A DNA stretch of 64,000 nt, from positions 2,976,001 to 3,040,000 of the forward strand of contig NZ_JASF01000005.1 of the NCBI RefSeq assembly GCF_000622405.1, given 5' to 3'. Made by a program: the position numbers and the translations under genes. The stretch is from Sulfitobacter donghicola DSW-25 = KCTC 12864 = JCM 14565. GTDB taxonomy: Bacteria > Pseudomonadota > Alphaproteobacteria > Rhodobacterales > Rhodobacteraceae. Below the pieces are notes generated by a model, which worked only from the letters and a program-made list of their open reading frames with translations, did no database searches and had not been told where the DNA came from. How positions within the stretch are numbered: position 1 is the stretch's first letter; each line of letters begins with the position of its first letter. Shown piece by piece: positions 1 to 8,763 of this stretch.

Positions 1-2
1 TC

Positions 3-668
3 GCCTATTATCTCATGCATGACTATGCCTATGGCGCATCAACGCGCGGGGCAAATACCCCTGAAATGGAGGCCCGTTTAGCGGCGTTTTCAGATGCGGT
101 TGCGCAGGCATTGGAAACGGATGTGGATGAGGTGCTGGTCGTTGGGCATTCATCGGGGGCGCATCTGGGCGTTTCGGTCTTGGCTGATCTGATCCGCGAT
201 GGGCGCGTGCCAGCGGATGGCCCTGCTTTGGCGTTTTTGACCTTGGGGCAGGTGGTGCCGATGGTGTCCTTCTTGCGCGATGCGGATCGGTTGCGCGCCG
301 ATCTTGCCTATCTTTGCACCCAAGAAGCGTTAACTTGGGTGGATGTGACCGCCCCGGGGGATGGCTGCGCCTTTGCTTTATGTGATCCCGTTGCTGTTTC
401 TGGTGTCGCACCACCTGAAAAACGCTGGCCCTTGGTTTTTTCTGCCGCCTTCACCCAATCGCTAAGCCCTGAGCGCTGGAACGCGCTGCGGTGGCGGTTT
501 TTCCGGCTGCATTTCCAATATATGTGCGCCTTTGACCGCCCAAAGGACTATGATTATTTTGCCATCACCGCTGGCCCTATGACGCTGGCCGAACGTTATC
601 ACGGCCGCCCGCCTTCCAAATCGCGGATCGAGCGGCCCGTGAATAAATTCACAAGTGTTTCAAGATGA
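3..668 (+). CDS. alpha/beta-hydrolase-like protein, 5' end outside window
   Basis: The reading frame is open from the first bases of the window, so the true start probably lies upstream; the first ATG inside is at 15. The protein carries VVGHSSGAHLG near residue 45, which has the G-H-S-x-G form of the nucleophile elbow of lipases and other alpha/beta hydrolases. The rest matches no family I can name. The stop overlaps the start of the cytochrome P450 gene by four bases (ATGA), so the two are translationally coupled and probably act on the same small-molecule substrate. The catalytic acid and histidine cannot be placed with certainty. The hydrolase assignment rests on the one motif. Confidence 0.6.
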   Translation, partial: AYYLMHDYAYGASTRGANTPEMEARLAAFSDAVAQALETDVDEVLVVGHSSGAHLGVSVLADLIRDGRVPADGPALAFLTLGQVVPMVSFLRDADRLRADLAYLCTQEALTWVDVTAPGDGCAFALCDPVAVSGVAPPEKRWPLVFSAAFTQSLSPERWNALRWRFFRLHFQYMCAFDRPKDYDYFAITAGPMTLAERYHGRPPSKSRIERPVNKFTSVSR

Positions 669-2011
669 TAAACCCGCCCAAACCGCCCAGCAGGCCAGAT
701 AAAGTCTCGCTTTTGCAATACGCCAAGCTGTTTCGCTCTGACATCCTATCGGCGCAACCTGCGCGCCTGTATCGGGCGTGGATGGCCGAGTTTCGCACGC
801 CGTTTTTCCGCAGCTACCTGTTGAACCAGCCTGATCTGGTGCAGCGCGTTCTCAAAGAGCGCCCCGATGATTTCCCCAAATCCACCCGTGTGAACGAAGG
901 GCTGCGGCCCTTGTTGGGGAATTCGGTGTTTGTGACCAATGGCGAGACGTGGAAGCGCCAGCGCCGCATCATTGATCCTGCCTTTGAAGGCGGGCGCCTG
1001 CGCGAGACGTTTTCCGCGATGTGGGATGCTTCCGAGGCGGCAGCGGCACGGTTGGATGGAAAGGTTGGCGAAGTCGTCGAAGTAGAAGCCGAGGCGAGCC
1101 ATGCGGCGGCTGATGTGATCTTTCGCACTTTGTTTTCTTTACCCATCGAACACCACCTCGCGCGCGGTGTTTTTGAAGAGTTTCGCACCTATCAACGCAG
1201 TCAGCCGATCCTGAACCTTGCGGCGTTGCTGCCGATGCCACGTTGGATGCCACGGTTATTCAGCCGCGACACGAAACAAAGCGCGGCGAAAATTCGCGGG
1301 CTGATTGGCCAGCTGACCCAGACGCGGCAGGAAGAGATCCTTGCGGGTACTGCGCCAGATGATCTTGCCACTAAGATCATGACCACCGCTGATCCCGAAA
1401 CCGGTGAGAGGTTCTCGACCGAGGAAATGGTCGATCAGGTGGCGATCTTTTTCCTCGCAGGGCATGAGACCAGCGCCTCGACCTTGGCTTGGGCACTTTA
1501 TTTGATGGCGCTGTATCCAGAGTGGCAGGAAAAACTAGCGCAAGAGGCCCAAGCGCTGGACGCATGCGATTTCGCAGTGATGAGCAAGCTGCGCCTGAGC
1601 CGAGATGTGTTTCGCGAAACGCTGCGTCTTTATCCGCCCGTGCCGATGATGGTGCGCGAAAGCAGCTGCCCCGAACAGATGCGCGACCGCGCTGTGCCAA
1701 AGGGGTCGCAGATGGTGATTAGCCCGTGGCATCTGCACCGTCACGAACGCCTGTGGGATAATCCTGACGGGTTTGACCCAACCCGTTGGCACAGCGAAAA
1801 CGGCAAGGCCTGTCAGCGCGAGGCGTTTATCCCCTTTAGCGCTGGGGCGCGTGTGTGTCCGGGCGCGGGGTTTGCAATGATCGAAGGGCCGCTGATCCTT
1901 AGCCGTATTTTGCGAGACTACCGTGTCACGGCAGGCCCTGTGCCAATTCCGGTTGCACATCTGACAGTGCGTGCAAAAAATGGCATCCGCCTCAGGATTG
2001 CGCGGCGATAG
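665..2011 (+). CDS. cytochrome P450
   Basis: A soluble bacterial P450 of 448 residues with no membrane anchor. Visible landmarks in order are the I-helix motif AGHETSAST (oxygen activation), the K-helix ETLRLYPP (ExxR), and the haem loop FSAGARVCPGAG, with Cys398 as thiolate ligand. These three together are diagnostic of the family. It would use NAD(P)H-derived electrons through a ferredoxin/reductase pair, not encoded nearby, to oxidise an unknown substrate. It starts inside the stop codon of the upstream hydrolase-like gene. Substrate and CYP family cannot be told from the sequence. Confidence 0.93.
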   Translation: MINPPKPPSRPDKVSLLQYAKLFRSDILSAQPARLYRAWMAEFRTPFFRSYLLNQPDLVQRVLKERPDDFPKSTRVNEGLRPLLGNSVFVTNGETWKRQRRIIDPAFEGGRLRETFSAMWDASEAAAARLDGKVGEVVEVEAEASHAAADVIFRTLFSLPIEHHLARGVFEEFRTYQRSQPILNLAALLPMPRWMPRLFSRDTKQSAAKIRGLIGQLTQTRQEEILAGTAPDDLATKIMTTADPETGERFSTEEMVDQVAIFFLAGHETSASTLAWALYLMALYPEWQEKLAQEAQALDACDFAVMSKLRLSRDVFRETLRLYPPVPMMVRESSCPEQMRDRAVPKGSQMVISPWHLHRHERLWDNPDGFDPTRWHSENGKACQREAFIPFSAGARVCPGAGFAMIEGPLILSRILRDYRVTAGPVPIPVAHLTVRAKNGIRLRIARR

Positions 2012-2101
2012 CGTTAACATGCCAAGAACGGCTGGTGCCGTGACCGTGAACCGATTAGACAGGCCCCAATTATAGTTTTCAGAACATAAAGGCATAAATT
2101 C

Positions 2102-2995
2102 ATGTCCCCAAAAGACGCACAACGTTCCCGTATCGCTTCCGCAGATGGTTTTATTGCTGCTCTAGACCAATCTGGTGGCTCGACGCCAAAGGCATTGGCA
2201 CAATACGGTGTTGAACCCACCGATTATTCAGGCGATGCGGAAATGTATGCCGCCGTTCACGCCATGCGCAGCCGGATCATTCTGGCGGATGATTTCACAT
2301 CTGAAAAAGTACTGGGTGCGATCCTGTTTGAGCGCACGATGGATAGTGACATTAACGGCAAGCCAACTGCCCAAGTTTTGTGGGACGATCGCGGTGTTGT
2401 TCCGTTCCTTAAGATCGACAAGGGACTCGCGGATGAAGCAAACGGCGTTCAGATGCTCAAGCCCATGCCAGAGCTGGATGCGCTGCTGGCCAAAGCGAAT
2501 GAGAAGGGCATCTTTGGCACCAAAGAGCGTTCCTTGATTTTGGAAGCCAATGCGCAAGGTATCGCAGATGTTGTGGCCCAGCAGTTTGACGTGGCCAAGC
2601 AGGTTGCAGCCGCTGGTCTGGTGCCGATTGTAGAACCCGAAGTTCACATCGAAAGCGCGACAAAAGCCGAAGCGGAAGATATTCTAGAGGCTGAAATCAC
2701 AAAGCATCTGAATGACTTGCCAGAAGATGTTAATGTAATCTTAAAGCTGACGATCCCCAGCAAAGCAGGCCTTTATGATGCCGCTGCCGATCACCCGCGC
2801 GTGTTGCGTGTGGTTGCATTGTCGGGTGGCTATTCCACGGATGTTGCCTGTGATCTGCTTAGCCAAAACCACAAGATGATCGCCAGCTTTAGCCGCGCCT
2901 TGGCTGAAGGGCTGAACGTCAAAATGTCCGAGGCCGAGTTTAACAGCGCTCTGGGCCAAAATATCGAAAAGATCTACGCGGCATCTGTCGCCTAA
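2102..2995 (+). CDS. class I fructose-bisphosphate aldolase
   Basis: A 297-residue protein beginning with a DGFIAALDQSGGSTPKAL segment, typical of the class I (Schiff-base) fructose-1,6-bisphosphate aldolases found in bacteria such as staphylococci and roseobacters. It cleaves fructose-1,6-bisphosphate to the two triose phosphates in the cytosol. The VILKLTIP segment near residue 212 contains the likely Schiff-base lysine. It stands alone and is followed directly by a strong hairpin terminator. The assignment is by overall family likeness; the direction of flux (glycolysis or gluconeogenesis) cannot be read from the sequence. Confidence 0.9.
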   Translation: MSPKDAQRSRIASADGFIAALDQSGGSTPKALAQYGVEPTDYSGDAEMYAAVHAMRSRIILADDFTSEKVLGAILFERTMDSDINGKPTAQVLWDDRGVVPFLKIDKGLADEANGVQMLKPMPELDALLAKANEKGIFGTKERSLILEANAQGIADVVAQQFDVAKQVAAAGLVPIVEPEVHIESATKAEAEDILEAEITKHLNDLPEDVNVILKLTIPSKAGLYDAAADHPRVLRVVALSGGYSTDVACDLLSQNHKMIASFSRALAEGLNVKMSEAEFNSALGQNIEKIYAASVA

Positions 2996-3022
2996 ATCAT
3001 CGGCCAGTGGCCAAATTGAAAG

Positions 3023-3056
3023 CCGCTGATTGGAGTTCCCGATCAGCGGTTTTTCT
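3023..3056 (+). terminator. Rho-independent terminator of the aldolase gene
   Basis: The inverted repeat CCGCTGAT / ATCAGCGG (8 bp, 11-nt loop) is followed by TTTTTCTT. It lies 28 bases after the aldolase stop and directly before the convergent RHH gene. Confidence 0.85.
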
Positions 3057-3289
3057 TATTCAGGCGTATCCAGCCGCTGCTTCAAGGTTTCCAAAACATA
3101 AACACGGATGGCCGAGGCCAATCCGCTGTCCATGCCGCGCGCGGCGTCAATCTCGGCGACAAGCGCGTTGATCGGCAGGGCCCGTTGGCGCGCAATATCG
3201 CGCAGTTCTGTCCAAAAAGGGGCTTCCAGCGAAATAGACGTGCGGTGCCCGTGCAATGTCACCGAGTGTTTGACGGGCCGCGCAGTCAT
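3056..3289 (-). CDS. ribbon-helix-helix domain protein
   Basis: A 77-residue protein whose N-terminal half (KHSVTLHGHRTSISLEAPFW) has the alternating strand pattern of the RHH_4-type fold, followed by helices. It lacks an obvious partner toxin. It is the last gene of a fumC-DUF4169-RHH unit: its ATG overlaps the stop of the DUF4169 gene by four bases. The same trio is, from memory, common in Rhodobacterales, which suggests a conserved but uncharacterised link with fumarase. DNA binding is inferred from the fold only. Confidence 0.75.
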   Translation of the reverse strand: MTARPVKHSVTLHGHRTSISLEAPFWTELRDIARQRALPINALVAEIDAARGMDSGLASAIRVYVLETLKQRLDTPE

Positions 3290-3462
3290 GTTTCTTTCTT
3301 ATGGCCGTCTAGGTGACGGTCCATCTTATCAAGACGCGCTTTTTGCGCGTCTTTCTGTGCTTTTGTCTGACCGAATTTAGCCGCGTTTTCATCCGCACGG
3401 GCGCGACTGGCGGCGCGCCCGCGTTCTTTGCGGATTTTATTGAGGTTTATCGGTGTGCTCAC
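3286..3462 (-). CDS. DUF4169 family small protein
   Basis: A 58-residue, very basic protein starting with GTG. It reads [17 protein letters not shown] at the N-terminus and ends HLDGHKKET, the pattern of DUF4169. The GTG start at 3462-3460 overlaps the fumC stop by four bases (GTGA), and its own stop overlaps the ATG of the RHH gene (ATGA). It is too short for most gene callers. No function is known; the high Lys/Arg content suggests nucleic-acid or acidic-protein contact, which is inference. Confidence 0.85.
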   Translation of the reverse strand: MSTPINLNKIRKERGRAASRARADENAAKFGQTKAQKDAQKARLDKMDRHLDGHKKET

Positions 3463-4850
3463 TTGGGCCCGATCATGTTTTCGGGGCGCACAACACGGTC
3501 AAAGGTTTCCGCATCAACAAACCCTAGGGCGATGGCTTCTTCCTTGAGGGTGGTGCCGTTTTTATGCGCGGTCTTGGCAACTTTGGTGGCGTTGTCATAG
3601 CCGATTTCTGGCGCCAAAGCGGTTACCAGCATCAGGGATTCACGCATCAGTTTTTCAATGCGATCCGCGTCGGCCTTTAGGTCAACCACGAGGTTGTCGG
3701 TAAAGGCAGATGCCGCATCGCCCAACAACTGCATAGATTGCAGCACGTTATAGGCCATCATTGGCTTGTAAACGTTCAGTTCAAAGTGACCTTGCGAGCC
3801 AGCAAAACCAACAGCTGCGTCATTACCGAATACGTGGGCGCAGACCTGTGTCAGGGCTTCGCATTGTGTTGGGTTCACTTTGCCCGGCATGATCGATGAA
3901 CCTGGCTCGTTTTCGGGCAGGATCAATTCGCCAAGGCCACAGCGCGGGCCAGAGCCCAAAAGGCGGATATCGTTGGCGATTTTGAACAGGCTAGCGGCAA
4001 CCGTTTTCAGGTGGCCAGAGATTTCGACCATGGCGTCATGGGCGGCAAGTGCTTCAAATTTGTTTGGCGCAGTGACAAAGGGCAGGCCCGTGATGCGCGC
4101 CATATTGGCGGCAACGGTTTCAGCCCAACCAACCTTTGTGTTCAGGCCGGTGCCAACGGCTGTGCCGCCTTGGGCCAGCTCATAAATGCGGCCAAGGCCG
4201 TCTTCGACGCGCTGGATGCCCATGGCAACCTGATGGGTATAGCCAGAAAATTCCTGAGACAGTGTCAGCGGCGTTGCATCCTGTGTGTGGGTGCGGCCAA
4301 TTTTGATGATGCCGTCAAACTCTTCAACCTTCGCCTGAAGCGCTGCGTGCAGCTTTTTCAGACCGGGCAGCAGAACGTCATTTGCTGTGGTCGCCGTGGC
4401 GATGTGCATGGCCGTTGGGAATGTGTCGTTAGACGACTGGCCCATGTTGCAGTGATCATTCGGGTGCACAGGATCTTTTGATCCGATCACGCCGCCCATG
4501 ATTTCAATCGCGCGGTTTGCGATGACTTCGTTCGAGTTCATGTTGGACTGAGTGCCAGACCCTGTCTGCCAAACCACCAATGGGAAGTTATCGTCGAACT
4601 TGCCCGCAACCACTTCGCTTGCTGCTTGCACAATCGCTTTGCCGCGTTCTTCGTCCAGACCGCCTTGGGCTATGTTCGCCTCGGCACAGGCCTGTTTGAT
4701 CACACCCAATGCACGCACAATGGCGACGGGCTGTTTTTCCCAACCGATGGGAAAGTTCATGATCGAACGCTGTGTCTGTGCGCCCCAGTATTTGTCGGAA
4801 GGGACCTCCAATGGGCCAAAGCTATCGGTCTCGGTACGGGTGTTGGCCAT
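3459..4850 (-). CDS. fumC: class II fumarate hydratase
   Basis: A 463-residue protein of the fumarase/aspartase superfamily. The signature [13 protein letters not shown] is present and complete, and it starts with the usual [19 protein letters not shown] segment. FumC is the oxygen-stable, iron-free homotetrameric enzyme that interconverts fumarate and L-malate in the citric acid cycle. An AGGAG site lies 8 bases before the ATG. It is the first gene of a three-gene unit with two small downstream genes joined by 4-bp overlaps. Confidence 0.97.
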   Translation of the reverse strand: MANTRTETDSFGPLEVPSDKYWGAQTQRSIMNFPIGWEKQPVAIVRALGVIKQACAEANIAQGGLDEERGKAIVQAASEVVAGKFDDNFPLVVWQTGSGTQSNMNSNEVIANRAIEIMGGVIGSKDPVHPNDHCNMGQSSNDTFPTAMHIATATTANDVLLPGLKKLHAALQAKVEEFDGIIKIGRTHTQDATPLTLSQEFSGYTHQVAMGIQRVEDGLGRIYELAQGGTAVGTGLNTKVGWAETVAANMARITGLPFVTAPNKFEALAAHDAMVEISGHLKTVAASLFKIANDIRLLGSGPRCGLGELILPENEPGSSIMPGKVNPTQCEALTQVCAHVFGNDAAVGFAGSQGHFELNVYKPMMAYNVLQSMQLLGDAASAFTDNLVVDLKADADRIEKLMRESLMLVTALAPEIGYDNATKVAKTAHKNGTTLKEEAIALGFVDAETFDRVVRPENMIGPK

Positions 4851-4914
4851 TGGGGGCGCTCCTGAAGTTGTGTTGTTCAGGGCTGTTTAACTGCTGGCGC
4901 GCGCCCGCGCAAAC

Positions 4915-5403
4915 CTATGTTTTGCGAAAACTGTCCAGAGATACGATTTCCGCCGCTTTTGCGGGCTCTTCTTCAACTTCCAGTTCGGATTCTACGGTTT
5001 GGGGCAGGGGAAGTTCATCAATGCTAGGCTCTTCGCTTGCGCTGGGTTCTTCCTGCTGTTCAAACCGCAGGCCGAATTCAACCGAAGGGTCAACAAAGGT
5101 GCGGATCGCGTCATAGGGAATGTACAAGGGTTCTGGCGCGTCACCAAAGCTAAGCGTGACTGAAAAGCCGTCATCGGTAACTTCGAGGTTGTCATACCAG
5201 TGCTGCATCACAACCGTCATCTCATCGGGATAGCGATCAGATAGCCAATCGGCCAGTTCGGCATCGGGGTGGGAGGTGTCAAACGTAATAAAGAAATGAT
5301 GCGCACCTGGTAGCCCGTTATCGACCACATCCAGCAAAACGTTGCGGATCAGGCCGCGCATCGCATCATGCATAAGATTGCCGTAGTCGATAGAGGTGCC
5401 CAT
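4915..5403 (-). CDS. sspB: SspB-like ClpXP adaptor protein
   Basis: A 162-residue protein with an N-terminal SspB fold (MGTSIDYGNLMHDAMRGLIR, then HHFFITFDT) and an acidic, Ala/Glu/Pro-rich linker ending in VSLDSFRKT. In the alphaproteobacterial SspB family the folded domain binds ssrA-tagged polypeptides and the short C-terminal tail docks on ClpX, so tagged proteins reach ClpXP. I chose the start at MGTSI because a GAGGG site precedes it; a longer frame upstream has no such site. Its substrate RNA, ssrA, is encoded about 2.3 kb away in this window. Confidence 0.88.
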   Translation of the reverse strand: MGTSIDYGNLMHDAMRGLIRNVLLDVVDNGLPGAHHFFITFDTSHPDAELADWLSDRYPDEMTVVMQHWYDNLEVTDDGFSVTLSFGDAPEPLYIPYDAIRTFVDPSVEFGLRFEQQEEPSASEEPSIDELPLPQTVESELEVEEEPAKAAEIVSLDSFRKT

Positions 5404-5472
5404 GTCTTTTCCCTCAGCAGTAAAGTTCTGGCTCACCATAGGCGATTCCGGACGGGATGAAAGAGGTAGAAG

Positions 5473-6717
5473 TCATATCATCCCAATCCCGAGGGCCGTT
5501 GCCGCAAGAATAGCCATTGTTGGGACCATACCAATTCGACCTGCAAGCATAAGTAGCGCTGCAAAAACAGTGAGGGAGGCCGCGATCGGGTCAAAACTGC
5601 TCCAGTCGGGCAGGGGCATGGCCAATAGGCCAGAGGGCGACACGCGACCAAATAACACATGCAAGGCAAACCAGATCGTCAGATTGGCAATCACCCCGAC
5701 AACCGCGGCTGTGATGGCTTGGAGGGCAGCAGCAAGCCGTGGTTGTGCGCTGATCCGCTCCAGATAGGGGCCCGCAAGGAATATCCACAAAAAGCAAGGG
5801 GTAAAGGTAACCCATAGCGCCAAAAGGCCGGCCGCAAAGGCGCCGCTGGCACCGGATTGTGCAAAGCCCGCCAGAAGGGCCACAAATTCGGTGACCAAAA
5901 TCAGCGGTCCGGGCGTCGTTTCGGCCAGACCCAGCGCATCAATCATTTGTTGCGTGGTGATCCAGCCCAGATCGCTCACTACTGTCTGGGTCATATACCC
6001 CAGCACCGCATAGGCTCCGCCAAAGGTGACAACCGCGAGATTTGAAAAGAACAGCCCAAGTTGCAGCAGGAACGTTTGATCAAGCGCCCAAACCAGCACC
6101 AAAGGCGCAGCCCATAATGTGGCCCATGTGGCGATCACGCGCACAGGGCGGGCACCCCCTTTTTCCGGCGCGACAGGACTGGCAGATGCAGAAGCGCTCT
6201 GCATGCCCCAAAGGCCAGCAGCGATGATGATCAGCGGGAAGGGAACCCCGATCACAAACAAGGCCAAAAAGGACAAAGCCGCCAACAGCCAGCCTTGGGT
6301 TGCGATCAACGCTTTGCCAGCGACTTTGCGCAGGGCTTGGAAGACGATGATGATAACGGCGGCCTTGATCCCCAGAAACGCGGCCTGAACCAATGGAAGC
6401 TGCCCATAGCTGGCATAAAGTACCGCAAGGAGCGCGATGATAATGGCGCCGGGGATTACAAAGAATAACCCCGCCAATAGGCCACCCGCTGTGCCACGCA
6501 GACGCCAGCCTGCATAGGTCGCTAGTTGCATGGCCTCTGGGCCAGGTAGCAGCATGCACAGGCTCAGGGCGCGCAGATAGGATTGCTCGCTCAGCCAGTC
6601 ACGGGTTTCGACCAGTTCGCGGTGCATCAGGGCGATCTGCGCAGCAGGGCCACCAAAGGAGAGCAGGCCGATGCGGCCGAACACCCTTGCCATTTCAGGC
6701 CAGCTGGGCGCGCTCAT
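5473..6717 (-). CDS. chrA: chromate transporter ChrA, two-domain (long) form
   Basis: A 414-residue polytopic inner-membrane protein with two homologous halves. The first half carries GLLSFGGPAAQIALMH and PGPEAMQLATYAGW; the second carries a related NLAVVTFGGAYAVLGY and LAETTPGPLILVTEFV. This is the long-chain chromate ion transporter (CHR) family, which exports chromate. The start MSAPSWPEM overlaps the stop of the upstream rhodanese-ChrB gene by four bases (ATGA). The pairing with a ChrB-type gene supports a chromate-resistance role. Confidence 0.93.
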   Translation of the reverse strand: MSAPSWPEMARVFGRIGLLSFGGPAAQIALMHRELVETRDWLSEQSYLRALSLCMLLPGPEAMQLATYAGWRLRGTAGGLLAGLFFVIPGAIIIALLAVLYASYGQLPLVQAAFLGIKAAVIIIVFQALRKVAGKALIATQGWLLAALSFLALFVIGVPFPLIIIAAGLWGMQSASASASPVAPEKGGARPVRVIATWATLWAAPLVLVWALDQTFLLQLGLFFSNLAVVTFGGAYAVLGYMTQTVVSDLGWITTQQMIDALGLAETTPGPLILVTEFVALLAGFAQSGASGAFAAGLLALWVTFTPCFLWIFLAGPYLERISAQPRLAAALQAITAAVVGVIANLTIWFALHVLFGRVSPSGLLAMPLPDWSSFDPIAASLTVFAALLMLAGRIGMVPTMAILAATALGIGMI

Positions 6718-7529
6718 GATTTGCGCTCGGAAGGCCAGTCGTGGCCTTCGCTGCTGCCATCGCGCGCCCAACGATACAAGGCATCATAAAGGGCCATACC
6801 TGCGTCGAGTTGTTGGTTGTCATCACGGTATTGACGCGACAGACCAACAGAAAGCGCCAAAAGGCCAGCCGCCTGAGGGGCCAGATCATGGGCATTGGTA
6901 TCTGCCGCCCGAACCACGGTTGCGAGGCGATCAAGGGCTGGCGTGTGCAGGCCAAACTCATCCAACATCGTGTCAAAAGTACATTGATCGCCGCGATGCG
7001 ACCAAAACACATCCTCTACATCAAAGGGTGTTGCACCATAGCGATCTGCAACACCTGCAACTTCGGCAGGGGAAACAAATAGAACGCGCGCATTGGCATC
7101 CACAAACCGCCGGATCAGCCAAGGGCAGGCGATACGGTCAATCTTGGGGCGGTGGCGGGTGACCCAAAGGGTGGCATCGCCTGTTTTAGGCGGTATGGCC
7201 GCGGCTGGCAGACGCGGGGCACCTGCGTGATCACGCCACCCATAATTGCCACCCTGCAAATACTCAGATTTCAACCCCTCCGCGCGCAGCATGGCGGCCA
7301 TACCTTGGCTTAGCTTGATGCCTTTCTGGCAGACTATCACGCTGGGGCGCCCTGCAAGGCGCGCCTTTAGCCCGTCAAAGTCACTGTGCGGGTGGCGGAA
7401 TGCGCTGGGGATTAAAAACGGATCTGCGTCAAAGTCGGGGTCAATCGAGATATCAACAATCACGGGCGCATCGGGCAACCCGATCAAGCGCAACAGTTGA
7501 GATACAGTAATTTCATTTGGGGCAGCCAT
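6714..7529 (-). CDS. rhodanese / ChrB C-terminal domain fusion, chromate resistance
   Basis: A 271-residue protein with two parts. Residues about 1-105 form a rhodanese-like domain with the active-site loop VCQKGIKLSQG, where the cysteine would carry sulfur. Residues about 125-271 match the C-terminal domain of chromate-resistance protein ChrB (WVTRHRPKIDRIACPWLIRR). I placed the start at ATG 7529 because AAAAGG lies 9 bases upstream; the ATG at 7538 is jammed against that site. It is the first gene of a coupled pair with chrA. It may sense or detoxify chromate; the exact role of the fusion is not established. Confidence 0.85.
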   Translation of the reverse strand: MAAPNEITVSQLLRLIGLPDAPVIVDISIDPDFDADPFLIPSAFRHPHSDFDGLKARLAGRPSVIVCQKGIKLSQGMAAMLRAEGLKSEYLQGGNYGWRDHAGAPRLPAAAIPPKTGDATLWVTRHRPKIDRIACPWLIRRFVDANARVLFVSPAEVAGVADRYGATPFDVEDVFWSHRGDQCTFDTMLDEFGLHTPALDRLATVVRAADTNAHDLAPQAAGLLALSVGLSRQYRDDNQQLDAGMALYDALYRWARDGSSEGHDWPSERKS

Positions 7530-7654
7530 AGCATGCATCCTTTTACGTCTGGAAACATGCGAACCTCTGGCTGACGCCTCACGGGGCGTTCGCAGATCGA
7601 TCCCCATAGGCCAAACCTGTCACGCGACGCCGTTCAGGTCAATATCGCCACAGA

Positions 7655-7982
7655 TCAAAAAGGAAGGGGAAAGTGCAGGTTTCTGTTGCCAGGTACCTGC
7701 GAACCCCGCCTAGGGTCGCTAAACGCTAGGGCTTAAAGTTTCAATAGTTCCGGTCGCTTACGCGGCCATCGCCATTGGAGCACGATTGTCATTTGCAATT
7801 GTACAGTTTTCGCCGATATCGGTGGCAGACAGCCGAAACAAAGCTAACTTCTTTAGACGTTCGTCGATCCTATTTCGACCCCATGGTCCGCAAATGACGG
7901 ATGTTTGGTGGAGTCGCCGGGTACCGCCCCCGGGTCCGAACCGTTTATTACAAGCGCGTTTATGTTCATAGTCCCGAAGGAC
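7655..7982 (-). ncRNA. ssrA: transfer-messenger RNA, circularly permuted two-piece form
   Basis: On the minus strand the acceptor piece comes first and ends in CGACTCCACCA at 7906. After a 23-base intervening segment (7883-7905) the coding piece starts GGGGTCG at 7882. GGGGTCG and CGACTCC pair over seven bases with a G-U at the third position, as in tmRNA. The tag frame 7796-7758 begins at GCA and encodes ANDNRAPMAMAA then TAA, close to the ANDNRAPVALAA tag I recall from related bacteria. The acceptor piece has a CCGGG/CCCGG T-stem; a GCAGGT/ACCTGC hairpin and a T-rich run (7652-7660) close the gene. Outer ends are approximate. tmRNA rescues stalled ribosomes and marks the product for ClpXP. 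Confidence 0.92.
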
Positions 7983-7988
7983 AAGGAA

Positions 7989-8017
7989 TACATAGATCGA
8001 CGGATGCGGCTTTTCAA
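7989..8017 (-). promoter_or_regulatory. sigma-70-type promoter of ssrA
   Basis: On the minus strand TTGAAA (8017-8012) and TATGTA (7994-7989) are separated by 17 bases, which would start transcription near 7982, just before the GTCC-TTCG-GGAC hairpin of the acceptor piece. Confidence 0.6.
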
Positions 8018-8266
8018 GGGGCGGCGGGCGAATGATGGGCAGTGGGTGCGCCCTATAGGCGATTCTACCTAGGGTATGTTTTTTGAGCGGAAGAACGTCA
8101 GGATTTTCGCAAGCAAACGGGTAAGAAAATAGCAAAAATCGGTGTTCCGCCGCCACAAAGGTAAGGAAAACCTTAATTTTGGGCCCGAATTGGGGATTTT
8201 TCTTTGACAGAATGACGTTAAGCGGATGCATTAACCAGATTGAAATACCTGGGAGACTCTTGCCAA
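8018..8266. other. intergenic region between ssrA and the L,D-transpeptidase gene
   Basis: No gene is supported here. A minus-strand frame crosses it (8231 to 7758) but it is the ssrA locus read as protein. A TTGACA at 8204-8209 could be the -35 of the transpeptidase gene, though no good -10 follows at the right distance. Confidence 0.5.
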
Positions 8267-8695
8267 ATGAAAATTCTTGCTGCTGCTATTTTAGGTGCTT
8301 CGCTGCTTTGTACTGCTCCGGCTGTTGTGGATGCGGGCCAATTGATCGCGAAAGTTGATGTTTCGGAACAAACCATGCGTGTTTACCGAGATGGGAAACA
8401 AATTCACAAATGGCGCGTTTCCACCGCGCGCAAGGGCAAGGTGACGCCACGCGGATCTTGGCGGGCCAAAACACTGTCACGCCACCATAAATCCAGCTTG
8501 TACAACAACGCGCCGATGCCGTATTCGATCTTTTATCGCGGAAATTACGCCATTCACGGCACAAACCAGATCAGCCGTTTGGGCCGTCCGGCTTCTGCTG
8601 GTTGCATTCGTCTGCACCCAACAAACGCTGCAAAGCTGTTTGCGATGACCCAACAGGTTGGGTTGCGCAACATGAAGGTTGTTGTTCAGAACTGA
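8267..8695 (+). CDS. periplasmic L,D-transpeptidase (YkuD domain)
   Basis: A 142-residue protein with a Sec signal peptide (KILAAAILGASLLCTAPAVV, cleavage near VDA-GQ) and a YkuD domain. The catalytic signature is intact: His97 in YAIHGTN and Cys113 in SAGCIRL. These enzymes form 3-3 peptidoglycan cross-links or attach proteins to peptidoglycan in the periplasm. I chose ATG 8267 over ATG 8240 because the signal peptide begins there and GGGAG precedes it. It is short for the family, being essentially a bare catalytic domain. Confidence 0.92.
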   Translation: MKILAAAILGASLLCTAPAVVDAGQLIAKVDVSEQTMRVYRDGKQIHKWRVSTARKGKVTPRGSWRAKTLSRHHKSSLYNNAPMPYSIFYRGNYAIHGTNQISRLGRPASAGCIRLHPTNAAKLFAMTQQVGLRNMKVVVQN

Positions 8696-8763
8696 ACCGC
8701 CATTCGCACGGGCACTAGAGTGATCGCTTTGCCGTGATTTATCGGCAAAGCGCCTAGATGGTT

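Noticed and set aside
7758..8231. 157-codon frame on the minus strand
   Set aside because: It is the ssrA locus read as protein; its last 12 codons are the tmRNA tag and the rest crosses the acceptor piece and promoter.
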